A stretch of 64,000 nucleotides of DNA from Diploptera punctata (lineage: Eukaryota > Arthropoda > Insecta > Blattodea > Blaberidae). The notes beneath the pieces are model-generated. The model did no database searches and had not been told where the DNA came from. It was given only the letters and a program-made list of their open reading frames with translations. This document shows, piece after piece, positions 10,276 to 50,240 of this stretch; within the stretch, counting starts at the first letter, position 1; each line of letters opens with the position of its first letter. The stretch is from positions 5,133,501-5,197,500 of the forward strand of contig JASPKZ010010272.1 of the NCBI GenBank assembly GCA_030220185.1, in the 5' to 3' direction. The position numbers were made by a program, and so were the translations under genes.

Positions 10276-11274
10276 TGTATACTCAGACCAACAGATCTGT
10301 GCCCCTACAGCGCTGACATTGTTCTTAGAAAAGTACACGTCTATACTCACACCATTTCACTGCACTTCCCTCCCACTATGTCAAATGGCAGCCATGGTAA
10401 CTTATCGGGTAGGGATGTTGCCAAACTTCCCCCAGTGTCATGGTTCTTGAATATTGAATAATGTAAGGTTGGAGTTCAGTTGACAACACTGGAGTGCAAG
10501 TGCAAATAATGTCCTGCAAGAAGGCTCAAAATTGTGAGTAGTGTTTTTCCCGGGACAGTCCTGTCTTTTTTTTTAAAATGTCCCTCTGACATGAAAGTTT
10601 TCTTGGGGATGCTCAAATGTCCCGCTTTTGAGACAATAGATTAAAGGAATATAATAAATGTAATAATCCCTGGCTTTGTGAATGTATTTTTGAATGGTGA
10701 CTTTCATTTTGTTCTTTATTATGTAATTAAAGTGCCAGTTGTATGACCAATGCACTGCTTGGTCTATACATTTGTTTTTTTACTCTCATATATTGGTAAC
10801 TCTGGTACATTTTTCAAATTGTCAATCCATGGTCAGTGCGGCCATTGTCATAGGTTTCCTGCTGATTCTGGCACTTTGGCGGTGAAGAAATATAATTTTA
10901 ACTTAGATGAAAGAGATTTAGTTTAGGATTTTATACCCCTTGCAGCGATAAATAAATATTTTAAAATGTAATAAACAACGACTTTAGTGGTTTTTTATTT
11001 GTGAATGGTTGATTCTTATAAATCTTGGCAACAGTGTCGTGGTAAAAAAGAAAATAACTGTTTTTTTTATATTTTGTTAATGTCCCACCTTTTTAAAAAA
11101 GTCCCAGATTTTTCCTTTAATTTTTTTGTACATGTCCCCCTATTACATTGAAAATATTATGGACACCCTAGAGTAGTGGGTGGAGAGAAAGAGAGAGATA
11201 GGAATGCAGAGAGGAAAATTATTTATCAAAGCAGAAAAGGAAGTAGGCTTTAATTCACATAATATTTAATTTTA
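10276..11274. other. unassigned DNA with repeated GTCCC words
   Basis: No gene recognised. Repeated words (ATGTCCC, GTCCCACC, GTCCCAG, GTCCCCC) with T-rich runs between 10555 and 11150 suggest an unrecognised repeat. It interrupts RTE sequence that resumes at 11445. Confidence 0.4.
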
Positions 11275-11395
11275 GGAAGTTATATTTTGAGGTTATTTTA
11301 ATTATATTATTTTTAGTCTGGACATCTTACCTCAATATTAATATTGAGGTAAGATGTCCAGACTAAAGATAATATAATTTAATTCACATATCTTA
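11275..11395. mobile_element. mini PLE hairpin
   Basis: GGAAGTTATATTTTGAGGTT tail followed by an almost perfect inverted repeat centred near 11342 (TCTGGACATCTTACCTCAAT against its complement). No coding or ribozyme core. Confidence 0.6.
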
Positions 11396-11444
11396 CAGGA
11401 GCACAGATCCATTGGACAGACAATCAACTCCTTGTAGGACAGGG

Positions 11445-11530
11445 GATGAACGGAAAACATTAGCTCAGGATAAGGATATATGGAGAGCTTATCTGCATGG
11501 CCATGAACCTAAGGGTTGAATAGTGCAGTC
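11445..11530 (+). pseudogene. RTE LINE 3' end fragment
   Basis: Matches the RTE terminus: ACATTAGCTCAGGATA, ATGGAGAGCTTAT, GCCATGAACCTA. Likely the displaced end of the fragment at 9290-10275. Confidence 0.6.
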
Positions 11531-11601
11531 TTTGAAAATGTAACATTCAGTTCAGTAATAGTGAGTGGAGAACATATTTTTAACGACTCACCTTCACTTC
11601 C

Positions 11602-11646
11602 ATGACTGAAGAGGGACAAGATATTGTCTGAAACCGCCGGTATCAA
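11602..11646 (+). ncRNA. hammerhead ribozyme, canonical
   Basis: Stem I UGA/UCA; CUGAAGA; six-pair stem II GGACAA/UUGUCU; GAAA; stem III ACC/GGU with GCC loop; cleavage expected after the A of GGUA. All catalytic-core residues of a type I hammerhead with very short stem III are present, as known from PLEs. Confidence 0.8.
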
Positions 11647-11747
11647 AGCAATTTGAAATGATATGAGGTAAGTCGTTAAAAATATGTTCTCCACTCACTA
11701 TTAATGATATAACCTCATAATGTTTACTTCCCAATATTAATTTAAAT

Positions 11748-12314
11748 CATATTTGAAGAGAAAAATTATACACTCAGACCGGGACTTGAACCTGGGACCC
11801 TTGGTTCTCTAGACCAAGTGCTCTACTATCTGAGCTACCTGAGCAAGTACCGATCTAAACACAAATTTTTTTTCTATATACTTTGTAATTCCCGCCCACC
11901 AAATGCTATGAAGCCTTTGCTTCTATCTTTGCAAATGGCGGCTCCTTTATTGAGGAGACATATTTGGGAATTTTTACATTACATTATAAATGCCAGTACG
12001 GCTTTTTTCAATGTTTTATTATTAATTTCATACATCTCAATGATGGATAAATCATATTTGAAGAGAAAAATTATACACTCAGACCGGGACTTGAACCCAG
12101 GACCCTTGGTTCTCTATTTGGTGGGCGGGAATTACAAAGTATATAGAGAAAAATTTGCGTTTAGATTGGTACTTGCTCAGGTAGCTCAGATGGTAGAGCA
12201 CTTGGTCTAGAGAACCAAGGGTCCCGGGTTCAAGTCCCGGTCTGAGCGTATAATTTTTCTCTTCAAATATGATTTATCCATCATTGAGATGTATGAAATT
12301 AATAATAAAACATT
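11748..12314. mobile_element. T element, inverted dimer
   Basis: Flanked by ATTAATTTAAAT (11736-11747, 12315-12326). Minus-strand tRNA-like box 11771-11845, a second partial minus box at about 12076-12115, and a complete plus box at 12174-12248 with CAAGTCCCGGTCTGAGCG. Body includes a GGCGGCTCCTTTATTGAGG segment. Confidence 0.8.
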
Positions 12315-13384
12315 ATTAATTTAAATATTCAGTTCAGTATTTGTAAAAAAAACTCAAGTTATGTTGCTTTGAAATTTTAACTTGAGATGTCCTAGTTACA
12401 AGTATACTATTTGAGTCAACTTGTTTGTACAAATTATTATGTATTAATTAATTTTGATTTATTTAAAATGTTATTTTGAATCGAATACATTTTTAAGTTA
12501 AGACTAACTTTTTCTGACTTGGTGCATATAGTTAGCACATCCTTGCAGGGATGCATTGTACAAAGGGCACTAGAAAAGTTTTGCAATATGGGCATACTTT
12601 TCACGACCTTTCAAAATAACTTCCACCATACTCAATACACCTTTTCATATGCTGAAACCAATCAATAAACCATTGCTTCCACATTTCTTCAAACAGCTCC
12701 ATGCACTCGTCCCATGCTGCCAGAAGCACTTTTTGCGAAAGGAAATGCTTTCCTTTCACCTTCAGTTTAACTTCTGGGAACATTTCAATGTCATGAGGAG
12801 CACGATCTGGACTGTAGGGAGGATCTTCAAGCAGCGGAAGTTTCTATTTTTTCAAGAACTCCATGGTTTCACTAGCCCTATGCACATGCGCATTATCATG
12901 ATGCAGCATCCATGTGTCTAGCCTTGACCTTGGGCAGAGTTTTTTCAGCACTGCAATCATCTTTGGTAGGCATTCTTCTGTGTACCATTTCGTAGTGACT
13001 GTGCATTGTTTTTGGAGTATAACCCATTCCAAAATCCCCCGTGTGGTGAAGAAGATTTTCATTCTCTTGTTCACTGATCGCAATTTCCTCACCACCACTG
13101 GCGTACCCTCACCTTCAAATAGTCACACCTTGTTCTGGGCTTTCGTTTGGACGCCATAGTAATACAGCCATGTTTCGTCTCCTGTGACGATGCTGTTTAT
13201 GTTAGAAGAAGCTCCGTTATTAAACTTTTTCAACATGATTTTGCATCATTTGCCATGAGTGCCCTTTTGCTCCTCAGTAAGTGCTTGTGGCACCCACAGT
13301 GAACAAACCTTCTTAATTAATAAATTAATGAGTCATTTTAACATCTTACCTCATATTTCATGTTTTTCAAACACGGTAACTATA

Positions 13385-13583
13385 AATTTGAAGAGAAAAA
13401 TTTTCGCCTAGACCGGGACTCGAACCCGGGACCCTTGGCTTTCCGGGCCAAGTGCTCTACCAACTGAGCTACCGAGGCGAGTTACGATCTAGACGCAAAT
13501 TTTTCTCTTATATACGTTGTAATTTTTCTCTTCAAATTTAATTTATCTTTCATTGAGAAATGTTAAATTAATAATAAAAACAT
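13385..13583 (-). mobile_element. T element in PLE
   Basis: 199 bp flanked by CACGGTAACTATA (13372-13384, 13584-13596). Contains a minus-strand tRNA-like box (13405-13479) and the tail TTCATTGAGAAATGTTAAAT with AATAATAAAAACAT. Confidence 0.85.
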
Positions 13584-13613
13584 CACGGTAACTATAGTTT
13601 TCAAATGATCTTG

Positions 13614-14063
13614 TCATTCATTTTCAACCGCCATTATGACTACCGGATATTCGTTGGAATCTCCCTCTATAACGTTGCCATCTGGTGTTGATTTGACGAA
13701 CTTTGAGATATCGTTGCCATCTGGTGTTGATTCGATGAACTTCGAGATGAGGTCACGTTCATCCGGAATGTCGAAATTCATAGATTTAAATTTGTTCTTC
13801 TGTATAAATATTTTCTCCCAAACTGTCAAATCCAAAGGTTTTTCCAAATGTTTTAGAAGTTTAGCTTCTTTTTCAATTCTATGACCTTCCAACAAACTAT
13901 GTGCTGCAATAGCTGATTTTTCAATTTCACCATTTTTAATATTTCTAAAGTGTTCCTTTGTGCGAGTGTCCAAATTTCTTTTTGTTTTTCCTATGTATAC
14001 TTTATTGCAATCTCGACAATCAATTTGATAAATTCCAGATTTTTTACTATCTGGGGTGTTCAT
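13614..14063 (-). CDS. PLE GIY-YIG endonuclease domain, open fragment
   Basis: 149 codons open from ATG to stop. Residues 9-38 carry the GIY-YIG core: SGIYQIDCRDCNKVYIG (GIY at 10-12, YIG at 23-25, Cys pair C16/C19), catalytic-type R34 and H38 (TRTKEH), then SAIAAHSLLEGH. Downstream come LTVWEKIFIQKNKFKSMNFD and a duplicated SKF..STPDGN repeat. This is the C-terminal endonuclease of a Penelope-like retroelement; the reverse transcriptase that should precede it is absent, so it is a 5'-truncated copy despite the open frame. Confidence 0.85.
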   Translation of the reverse strand: MNTPDSKKSGIYQIDCRDCNKVYIGKTKRNLDTRTKEHFRNIKNGEIEKSAIAAHSLLEGHRIEKEAKLLKHLEKPLDLTVWEKIFIQKNKFKSMNFDIPDERDLISKFIESTPDGNDISKFVKSTPDGNVIEGDSNEYPVVIMAVENE

Positions 14064-14917
14064 TTTCTTATTGGTTATTAATAAGTTACCAAGGCTAAAT
14101 TTATTTGAAAACTATAGTTACCGTGTTTGAAAAACATGAAATATGAGGTAAGATGTTAAAATGACTCATTAATTTATTAATTAAGAACCTCATAATGTGT
14201 TTCCCAATTTTAACTTTGAAACCTTCTTAACATGAAGATGCTCAAGTACAATTTTATGAATGGCTGGTGCAAGAATATGGAGGGACTCTTCTATCTGCCA
14301 GTAGGTTTATTTGCCTCTCTTTTGCCTCACTTTCTTCACAGTCTCGATGTTTTTGTAGACAACTGACTCGACCGGCCACCCAAAATGAGGATCATCTTCA
14401 AGGCCAAATTTTCCCTTCTTCAATTCTTTATACCAGCAGAATATGGCCGCGTGATGTGGAAAATCATTCCCCAATACAGGAACCATCTCCTCAAAGCACT
14501 GATCTACAGTCAGACCAAGAGAAAAGTTGTATCGAATAATGGCACCGGGCTGAAGTTAGGACCACCCTGACATTCTTACAAACTTTCACTTCTGCTGTCA
14601 AACTAAAACTGCATCTGCAGAAGAACGCTCCCCGAATTTTATATTTTTTGTAACCTTCTTTCTTCCCCTAAGGGCGCCAGGCCTGTCTGGCCTTGGATTA
14701 TTGCTTATTGCAAAACTTTCCTAGTGCCCTATGTATATCATATCCTGAACTAAATAAAAAAAGGCACTGAAAATTATGTACACATACATATACTAACAGT
14801 TATTTCTATTATTGTTTTTTTTTGTATTAACCAATCAACAAGTATTGTTCATATAATACTAAATGGATGAAGAAAATACTCATTAGAATATGACGTCAGT
14901 TTCATTAGTCTCTACTT

Positions 14918-14923
14918 TATTAC
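14918..14923 (-). terminator. MTCH2: candidate poly(A) signal of MTCH2
   Basis: AATAAA on the minus strand about 70 nt after the stop codon. Another AATAAA at 14990-14995 overlaps the stop codon itself and is too close to be the likely signal. Which one is used cannot be told from sequence. Confidence 0.5.
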
Positions 14924-14990
14924 TACACACTTAGTGCATGTACCACACACTAAGTAAAACCTTCACAAGCTATTATAGAAATGAATAATT

Positions 14991-43965
<28,975 letters not shown>

Positions 43966-44365
43966 GTTTGAATCCAAATTACGTGAGGTTTCTAAATCTA
44001 AGCAACTATCTCTTATCAACAATAATTTTCCATTATCTATGTTACTTTAACCTCAATCACATCAAAATCCACAGACATAGCCTTAGTACAAAGATCTCGT
44101 TTCTTGTCATAGAAATAGGTCATAATCACTACCAACATCTGAATTTATAAATTACAACCTTCAATTACAACATCTTGAGCTAAATTGGCATATTTATTTT
44201 TGGGATCATTGTGAAATGCACCAGAAAACATTATTTTAATTTTATAAACAATGATATATGCTATTTATGTAAGTAATATATTGGCTACATTTACATTAAC
44301 ATGTTTGGCGAGATCAGAGACTATGCTATTAAACTTCGTTCTCTATGTATTAAACAGCAACAACG

Positions 44366-44576
44366 GGTTATCTCTGGCAAGAACATATGCATAGAGAACC
44401 GAGCAAGGACACGGTAATATCGTTACTGCTAGAGGTTACTGCGTTATCACATCGACTGTGTGTGACCAGAGATAACTGTGTGACTAAAGTGGGTTTTCTC
44501 TGGTGTGTGAACTGTACTCGATGGTAAGATGTTAATAGTGGGTTTTCTCTGGTAATAGCGTAGAGGTTATCTCTGG
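44366..44576. promoter_or_regulatory. cluster of GGTTWTCTCTGG motifs upstream of MTCH2
   Basis: Five near-identical 11-12-mers lie 400-610 bp upstream of the MTCH2 start codon: GGTTATCTCTGG at 44366 and 44565, GGTTTTCTCTGG at 44492 and 44541, and an inverted copy CCAGAGATAAC at 44466. The region is free of recognisable transposons, unlike its surroundings. A promoter or enhancer role is inferred from position and motif repetition; the binding factor is unknown. Confidence 0.45.
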
Positions 44577-44814
44577 CGTAGAGATACAATTTACAATATT
44601 TTATTTGGATGATAGAGGTCACTGATGGAGAAATGTGTTGTAGTGCCATCTGTTACGAATTGAGGCAATTACAACTCTAGTAGTTATAATAAATTAATAA
44701 TACAGCAAATATATTCATTCAGCACGATTCTCTATGCTCAACACACAAACCATGCAGATGCGAAAGAAAAAGGAGAACTTAGTTTCCAACTTCCTTCTAC
44801 CAACTGTTAGACCT

Positions 44815-45655
44815 ACCACTAACTCGCTGACACCCGTAAATTCATGGCCGCGCGGACATGAGCTCTCCACACATCCCTATCCTGCACTAATGTTTTCCAA
44901 TCATTCCCTGTATAATCTACTTACCTCAAATAATGGTTAATGTTATTTTCCCATCTCATTCTTGGTCTACCAACTGGGCGTTTTCCCTCTGGTTTTCCTA
45001 CAAGAAGCTTCCATGCACGTCTTTCATCCCCCATTCGTGTCATATGTCCTGTCCATCGCAGTCTACGAGACTTAACTGTTCTCGTTATATCTGGCTTCAT
45101 ATAAAGACCATGTAGTTCATTGTTATGCAAGTCTTCTCCATTCACCTGTCTGTTCATCTCTCTTTGGTCCAAAAAAAATTGTCAGTACCTTAATCTCAAA
45201 TGTTTGTAAACTCCTCTCCTCCTTTAAAGTAAGAGTCCATATTTCGCATCCATATAATATAACTAGTACTGTAGAATAATAGTTTTATAAATTTTCAGTT
45301 TAACGTTTTTTGAAAGGAGTTGGGACGTCAAGAGTCTCTGTAAATGCATAATAGCAAGCATTTCCAGAATTGAGCCTATGTTTAATTTCTTTGTGCATCT
45401 CATTCCTATTTGTGATTGTTGTTCCTAGGTATTTGAATTCAGTCACCTCCTCAAAATTTCCCTCACCTGTCACTAGCTATCCATCTCCATTATATAATCT
45501 ATTTCTATGTGTGGCCATATATTTAGTTTTATTGATATTTACTTCCAGTCCTAATTTCTTAGAGTTACTCAATAGTGCGTACGCGTGGGCCTTTAGTATC
45601 TCTTCGCTATCGCCCAATAGTACTACTATTACTATTATTATAGCATAATTATGTC
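44815..45655 (-). pseudogene. RTE LINE 3' part, 5'-truncated
   Basis: Minus strand from LLGDSEEILKAHAYALLSNS to KYLGTTITNRNEMHKEIKHR, WTLTLK, QREMNRQVNGEDLHNNELHG, RLRWTGHMTRMGDERRAWKL, GRPRMRWENNINHYL and the RAMNLR end. Several shifts. About 850 bp upstream of MTCH2 exon 1. Confidence 0.8.
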
Positions 45656-45870
45656 CCGCCCCGTAGCCGAGGGTTAATGCAAGCTGTCTTGGCGCAGAGC
45701 TACGGTAGTTCCCATGGGGGAAGACATTTTCTCATGGAATTTCGGCCACATGCTAACCAGTCACCCCTACAATGACTGGATGATCGTCTACCTCTGTAAT
45801 TAGCATATGTTGATGTGAGCTCAGCAGCCGGTTTGTAGGCCAAAGGCCTTCTAGGTCTGTAGCGCCGTGG
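45655..45870 (+). mobile_element. SINE family 4
   Basis: A-box-like GTAGCCGAGGGTTAATGCAA, body CATGGGGGAAGACATTTTCT and CATGGAATTTCGGCC, shared with 59127-59455. Confidence 0.65.
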
Positions 45871-45950
45871 AGTTTATTTAAAAGCATAATCATAAAATTA
45901 GTAAGCACATTTGTATTATAATAGTAATTAAGGTTCTAAACGTATTTCTC

Positions 45951-46295
45951 ACAGTCCACCGCTGTGGTCTCGAGGTAGTGTGCTGCTTTGTTACGCAGCG
46001 GGCCCGGGTTCGATTCCCGGTCGGGACAGACTCCTGGGGGAGGTATTTCGGGGTTTTTCCTCACCTGTGAGACAAATGTCAGGAAGCTTAGGGTCCAACG
46101 GTCCCTGAAAATTATCCGGCCATCATCATCGTACTTATCATCATCATCATCATCATCATCCTTCACAGGTGTGGAAAGCAACGGGAAGCTACCACACCTA
46201 TAATTCTCTAGTAAAGCTGCAAAGCATAGCATGGAAATGCTATGATTGCAGTGAAAATCCTGCCCTCGGGCAGAATTATTATGGTTGGATGGAAT
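45951..46295 (+). mobile_element. SINE family 1
   Basis: Full copy: CCGCTGTGGTCTCGAGGTAG head, GGTTCGATTCCCGGTCGG B box, (CAT)n core, CTCGGGCAGAATTATTATGG end. Flanked by GTATTTCTC (45942-45950, 46296-46304). Confidence 0.85.
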
Positions 46296-46529
46296 GTATT
46301 TCTCTTTCTTATTTTTACTTTATCCCTTCATTTTAGGTACTTTTACGTGCCCATGTATCTGGACCTTAGAATGACACGACTTCTCAGGAAAGGTAGTTTA
46401 AACTATTGATCACATGCGTACTTCTTGACCACAGAAGGATATGGAGAGTCACCTCCGATACAACACGAGCATTTAGGCCTAAGACGAGGCACACCTTTCA
46501 TTCATACTAATCAAAGAGGGTTTGATAGG

Positions 46530-46702
46530 ATGATTACGAAGGTCAAATGGTTTTCAGAGACTGTTAGGATCTTAAAATTTGCGATTATTTGTCGTACAAG
46601 TGAGGAAAAACTCCGAAAAAACAATTCAGAAAACTTGTGCTGACTGGGTTTCAAACCTGGGCTTACTGCGCGCAAGGAAACGATATTACCCCGATTCCAC
46701 AT
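46530..46702 (-). repeat. diverged SINE family 1 relative
   Basis: Contains TTTGTCGTACAAGTGAGGAA-like, AACTCCGAAAAAAC and TGACTGGGTTTCAAACCTGG in family 1 order on the minus strand. Confidence 0.5.
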
Positions 46703-47016
46703 TCATAACAAATTTATGAAATGGTTCATAACAAATTTATTATAACAAACTTATAAAATGGTTGAACAAATTATTTGGGTATCAAATTATAATAATATAC
46801 TTAAAAACAAAATAATGAAAAATGGCGTGAACGTTGAAGATAGAGGAATCATTACTCTGAAATGTTTATAAAATTTAAAATCTATATATTCCTAGTTCTT
46901 CATGCAAACAGTTAGTCTCATTGTTTTCCGATTTTCCTGGAAAAGAGAAGCATAACATTTCAGTAAATCGGTCATTTTCCAATTGTTTACGAATCTGGCA
47001 ATAAGCACGTTTCGCT

Positions 47017-47041
47017 TTTTTTTTTTTTTTTTTTTTTTTTT
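47017..47041. repeat. poly(T) run
   Basis: About 25 consecutive T after TTTCGC. Confidence 0.9.
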
Positions 47042-47216
47042 CATAGTGATCGCTCTCAAGGTTGTGACATTTAAACGTATTTTTGACATTTAATCTTGTT
47101 GGATAGTCAAATCGATATGTAGGTTCCATTTTCTGAATGACGTACATTTTTTTCCATTCTTATTGCATTTCTTCTGTATTAATATTTTAATTTATAGTAT
47201 GTTAATTTTTATTTAT

Positions 47217-47518
47217 AGGGCAGGTCTTTCACTGCAGTCATAGGATTTTAATGCTATGATTTGCAGCTTTACGAGGGAATTATAGGTGTGGTAGCTTCTT
47301 ATTTCTTTCCACACCGTGGATGATAAGGATGATAATGACGATAGCCAGGTGATGTTCGGGGACCGTTTGGGTCTCAAATCTTCCCAACATTTGTCTTACA
47401 GGTGAGGAAAAACCCCGAAAAACCTCACCCAGGAAGCTTGTCCCGACCGGGAATCGAATCCGGACCCGCTGCATGACAAGGCAACACGATACCTCGAGAT
47501 CACAGCTGTGGATTATTG
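47217..47518 (-). mobile_element. SINE family 1
   Basis: Minus-strand copy; CAGGTCTTTCACTGCAGTCA to CGAGATCACAGCTGTGG. Confidence 0.8.
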
Positions 47519-47879
47519 AGATTATGAAATTGTTGTGTTAGATGTTGAAATTCCTGACATCCCAAACTATTCCCAAGGATTTAACTGTCCCTATTCTTTC
47601 ATATATCTATATATAATCCTCTTTAGCAAGGATTTTATTGTTCTTACAATTAACCTTTTTTTGTCATAGACCATTGCATATTCTTATTTCATATGGTACA
47701 TCACATCAATTGATGAACCGTTTGATGCATGTGGTGGAACTCTCAAAACTAGATTCATTTAAAAAGTACAGTAAGGGCCGCATGCAAATGCATTAGTCTC
47801 TACTCAAATTACTTCCAATCACTGGTGAGCTGACTTTCCGTGAGCAAGTGCAAAAATCGAATTAGCGACCCACTAACTG

Positions 47880-48290
47880 GTCATGCATGAAAACCGTCGT
47901 TTTCGTAATATTGACAAGAAATTACCCAGAATTCTCTGCGATAAAACCACTTCCGTTATTTTCGTCTGCTAGAGGAGCGCATTTACACTTGCGTCCCACA
48001 AATAATACCGTATACGACGACGCCTGCGTCGCGCGATATTACGCCGATTCTCCTGTTCTTCTAGTTGAATTCTTTGGTAGACTATCAAATTCCTCTTCTC
48101 CGCGTATACCGAAAACATGATCGAAGTCTTCAAGGTCCGACATCTTGCATAAAGCAGCAAGGTACGCGGCAAGGTTTCAAACTACATCGGTTACCATCGG
48201 TTCCTATCGCGTTGCTCACGATTCGTTCTCTGCAAAGTCACCTCGCCAGGTAGCTTAGAAATTTCGACAATTATTATCGCATGAACAGAT
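47880..48290. other. CpG-rich stretch with possible first exon
   Basis: CpG density is clearly above the surroundings (GTATACGACGACGCCTGCG, GTCGCGCGATATTACG). On the minus strand a short frame opens after CAAG: ATG at 48143, beginning MSDLEDFDHVFGIRGEEEFD and running 34 codons to TAA. No family recognised and only weak donor sites (TTCG/GTATAC), so this may be a promoter, a 5' exon or neither. Confidence 0.3.
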
Positions 48291-49485
48291 TTTTGAGTAC
48301 GCAAAAACGTCTTTGGGTGCAACTCTCTCAGCAGAGAACGACTTTTACGATCTAATGCGTTCATAGATACGACCCTAATAAAGCAAGAAGGCGCTTCAAC
48401 ATCTCCTCACCCTGTCTGTATTTCATTCCATGCAAATCAGAGATTCTCAGAGACCAATCATTTAGCTCTAATTGAATAGTTGCCCCGTAAAGAGATCTAA
48501 CCCATAAACTACAAATTGTTGGGAAAACGAAAAAAAAAAAAAAAGAGTATAATGTTCATTTTGAGACTAATACTTTTATTATATCACATACATTTTAATC
48601 TCTCATCCTATTGGAATCATATACAACCAATTTGAATGCAAAATAACATGCTAATAAGTAATAACTAAATATTAACAATTTAATACAGAATTGAGTGCAA
48701 AAGTGATCTATCTCTATAGAGTGGAAAAATGATCTAACACATATTTAACTAAAAATGCTATAATAGGAAATAGAAAATACATATTTAACACTGATTCAGT
48801 TAGAGAAAATTCTACCTTAATCAGTTTTCAGTATTTATTTTTCATGTAATATTATTTCGTTACATTATTTGTCTTTCTTATTTTCACTCAATTTCTCTAA
48901 GGTTCTGATTAGAATTCACGGAACTGTGGATGGAATGAATTTGTACATATACAATGGTTGTTTTTCTACATTGCTATTAATGACTTGACTAACTGCTTCC
49001 GTCATTTTGTTACATATAGTTCACTATTAGCTTGAAAGCAAATTTTTGAAAATGAATAAAACAGGTCTGGAAAAGAGTATGAATAATTTTATATGCACCA
49101 TGCTGTGATACTCTCCGGATAGATCACTAATCCACTTAAAACTCAACTATCGAATTTTTGTGGGTTAGATCTCTTTTCGAGGAACTATTCAATTAATAAA
49201 TTAACTGGAATGCTACCACAAGTCAAACTGTCTCCCTTCACGTTTACAGGGAGCTGTGGTAGCACTAGTAGTTGTATGCCTTTATGTCTCTCAGTGAGAC
49301 TTAGGCGTTCTCCCTCTACATGGGAGAAATTCAATCATACTAATTTAATTACACTAGTTTTCGTATAGATGTCATTGAGTGGCTCTAGATCAGCGTTTCA
49401 CCTCATAGTGACATCTAGGAAGCCAAGATATTACTAGGATGGAAACATTCGTAAATTTTGTACAGATGCCTTTTTATTCTGGCTT
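48291..49485. other. unassigned DNA
   Basis: Two copies of the phrase around GTAAAGAGATCTAACCCA and GTGGGTTAGATCTCTTTTCG (48487 and 49160) are inverted, flanking about 650 bp; possibly a decayed TIR element. No gene seen. Confidence 0.4.
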
Positions 49486-49489
49486 GTGA

Positions 49490-49655
49490 TTCTTTTATGA
49501 GCCGGAAATATTCAGACTCGGGACCCACGGATTAAAGTCCCTCCTGGAGGATTTTTCCATCCTTTAAAAATCCATTGACCACGACTGGCTTTGAACACGC
49601 GACTTTCGGGACTAGAGGCAAGGAATATATCCACTAGATCACCGCGGCCGAATAT
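49490..49655 (-). repeat. tRNA-like SINE, family 6
   Basis: Minus strand: GGCCGCGGTGATCTAGTGGA (A-box like) and GCGTGTTCAAAGCCAG (B-box like). Confidence 0.5.
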
Positions 49656-49734
49656 CCATTAAATTAGGATTTTTGTATTTAACCCTTTGAGTCCAGGTGG
49701 TTTTTCTAGGAAACACCTTATTCTTATTTACTTA

Positions 49735-49985
49735 ATGACAGTGGTAAATCACGGAATCGGAGAGAACGCAAAACGAGTTGCAGTGACAAAGTGGAAACGG
49801 GGTGGGCACGTAGCGAGGCTACAACACGATAGATGGGCGCAGACAAGCACCATGTAGGACCCCTATGCTGGCGAGAGGAAAGGCAGATCAAGAAGAAGAT
49901 GAACGGACCTCTTCAACGAGCAAGTAGGAGAACACCGGCCTGACGTCGCCTGCGAGTGGAGTGAATTAGGACAAAAACTATAAAA
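49735..49985 (+). pseudogene. LINE C-terminal tail fragment
   Basis: VTKWKRGGHVARLQHDRWAQ, DPYAGERKGRSRRR, TDLFNEQVGEHRPDVACEWS, ELGQKL with two stops. Different subfamily from the other tails. Confidence 0.65.
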
Positions 49986-50240
49986 AAAGACTAAAAATTG
50001 TGAAAATTGACAACAATAAAACATAAGTTACAATCAATCACTTTCTCACGCGAAGTAGCTCGCCGCATGAGATAATACATACGCCCTCCCCTCTCGCAGG
50101 AGGTCCTAGCCGTTCAAACCTAAGGACAAAATCGTATTCATTAATTCATTCATATTGGCAGTGATGGAGTGATAGTTCATAGAGAACGAAGATGATGGGT
50201 TTTGTGTAATACCACTAAGAGCGACCAACATTACTTCTAC

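Larger units (their letters stand above)
11558..12326 (+). mobile_element. short PLE foldback with ribozyme, split by a T element
   Basis: Flanked by ATTCAGTTCAGTA (11545-11557, 12327-12339). Arms GAGTGGAGAACATATTTTTA (about 11561-11580) and the complement at about 11672-11698, ribozyme at 11602-11646, tail AACCTCATAATGTTTACTTC at 11711. The T element sits in its last bases. Confidence 0.75.
13315..14218 (-). mobile_element. PLE fragment with GIY-YIG gene and inverted arms, inserted in mariner
   Basis: Flanked by a 10-bp duplication AAACCTTCTT (13305-13314, 14219-14228). Left arm (about 13315-13384) and right arm (about 14106-14193) are inverted copies sharing ATGAGGTAAGATGTTAAAAT; the tail AACCTCATAATGTGTTTCCC lies outside the right arm at 14187-14206. 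A T element lies in the left part. Confidence 0.85.
12601..14560 (-). pseudogene. mariner transposase, decayed and interrupted
   Basis: Readable pieces: ALEDDP-like and SVVYKNIETVKKV segments at 14300-14420 (N-terminal part), then after the PLE KRALMANDAKS, ETKHGCITMASKRK, FFTTRGILEWVILQKQ, MLHHDNAHVHRASETMEFLK and APHDIEMFPEVKLKVKGKHF. The HDNA and PYSPDxAPHD motifs are the second and third catalytic regions. Multiple frameshifts and stops make it non-functional. Confidence 0.75.
12561..14733 (-). mobile_element. mariner-family transposon split by a PLE
   Basis: Inverted termini AGGGCACTAGAAAAGTTTTG (left) and, as complement, AGGGCACTAGGAAAGTTTTG (right), with TA duplications at 12559-12560 and 14734-14735. 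Removing the 914-bp PLE insertion leaves about 1.26 kb, standard mariner size. The transposase lies on the minus strand. Confidence 0.85.
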
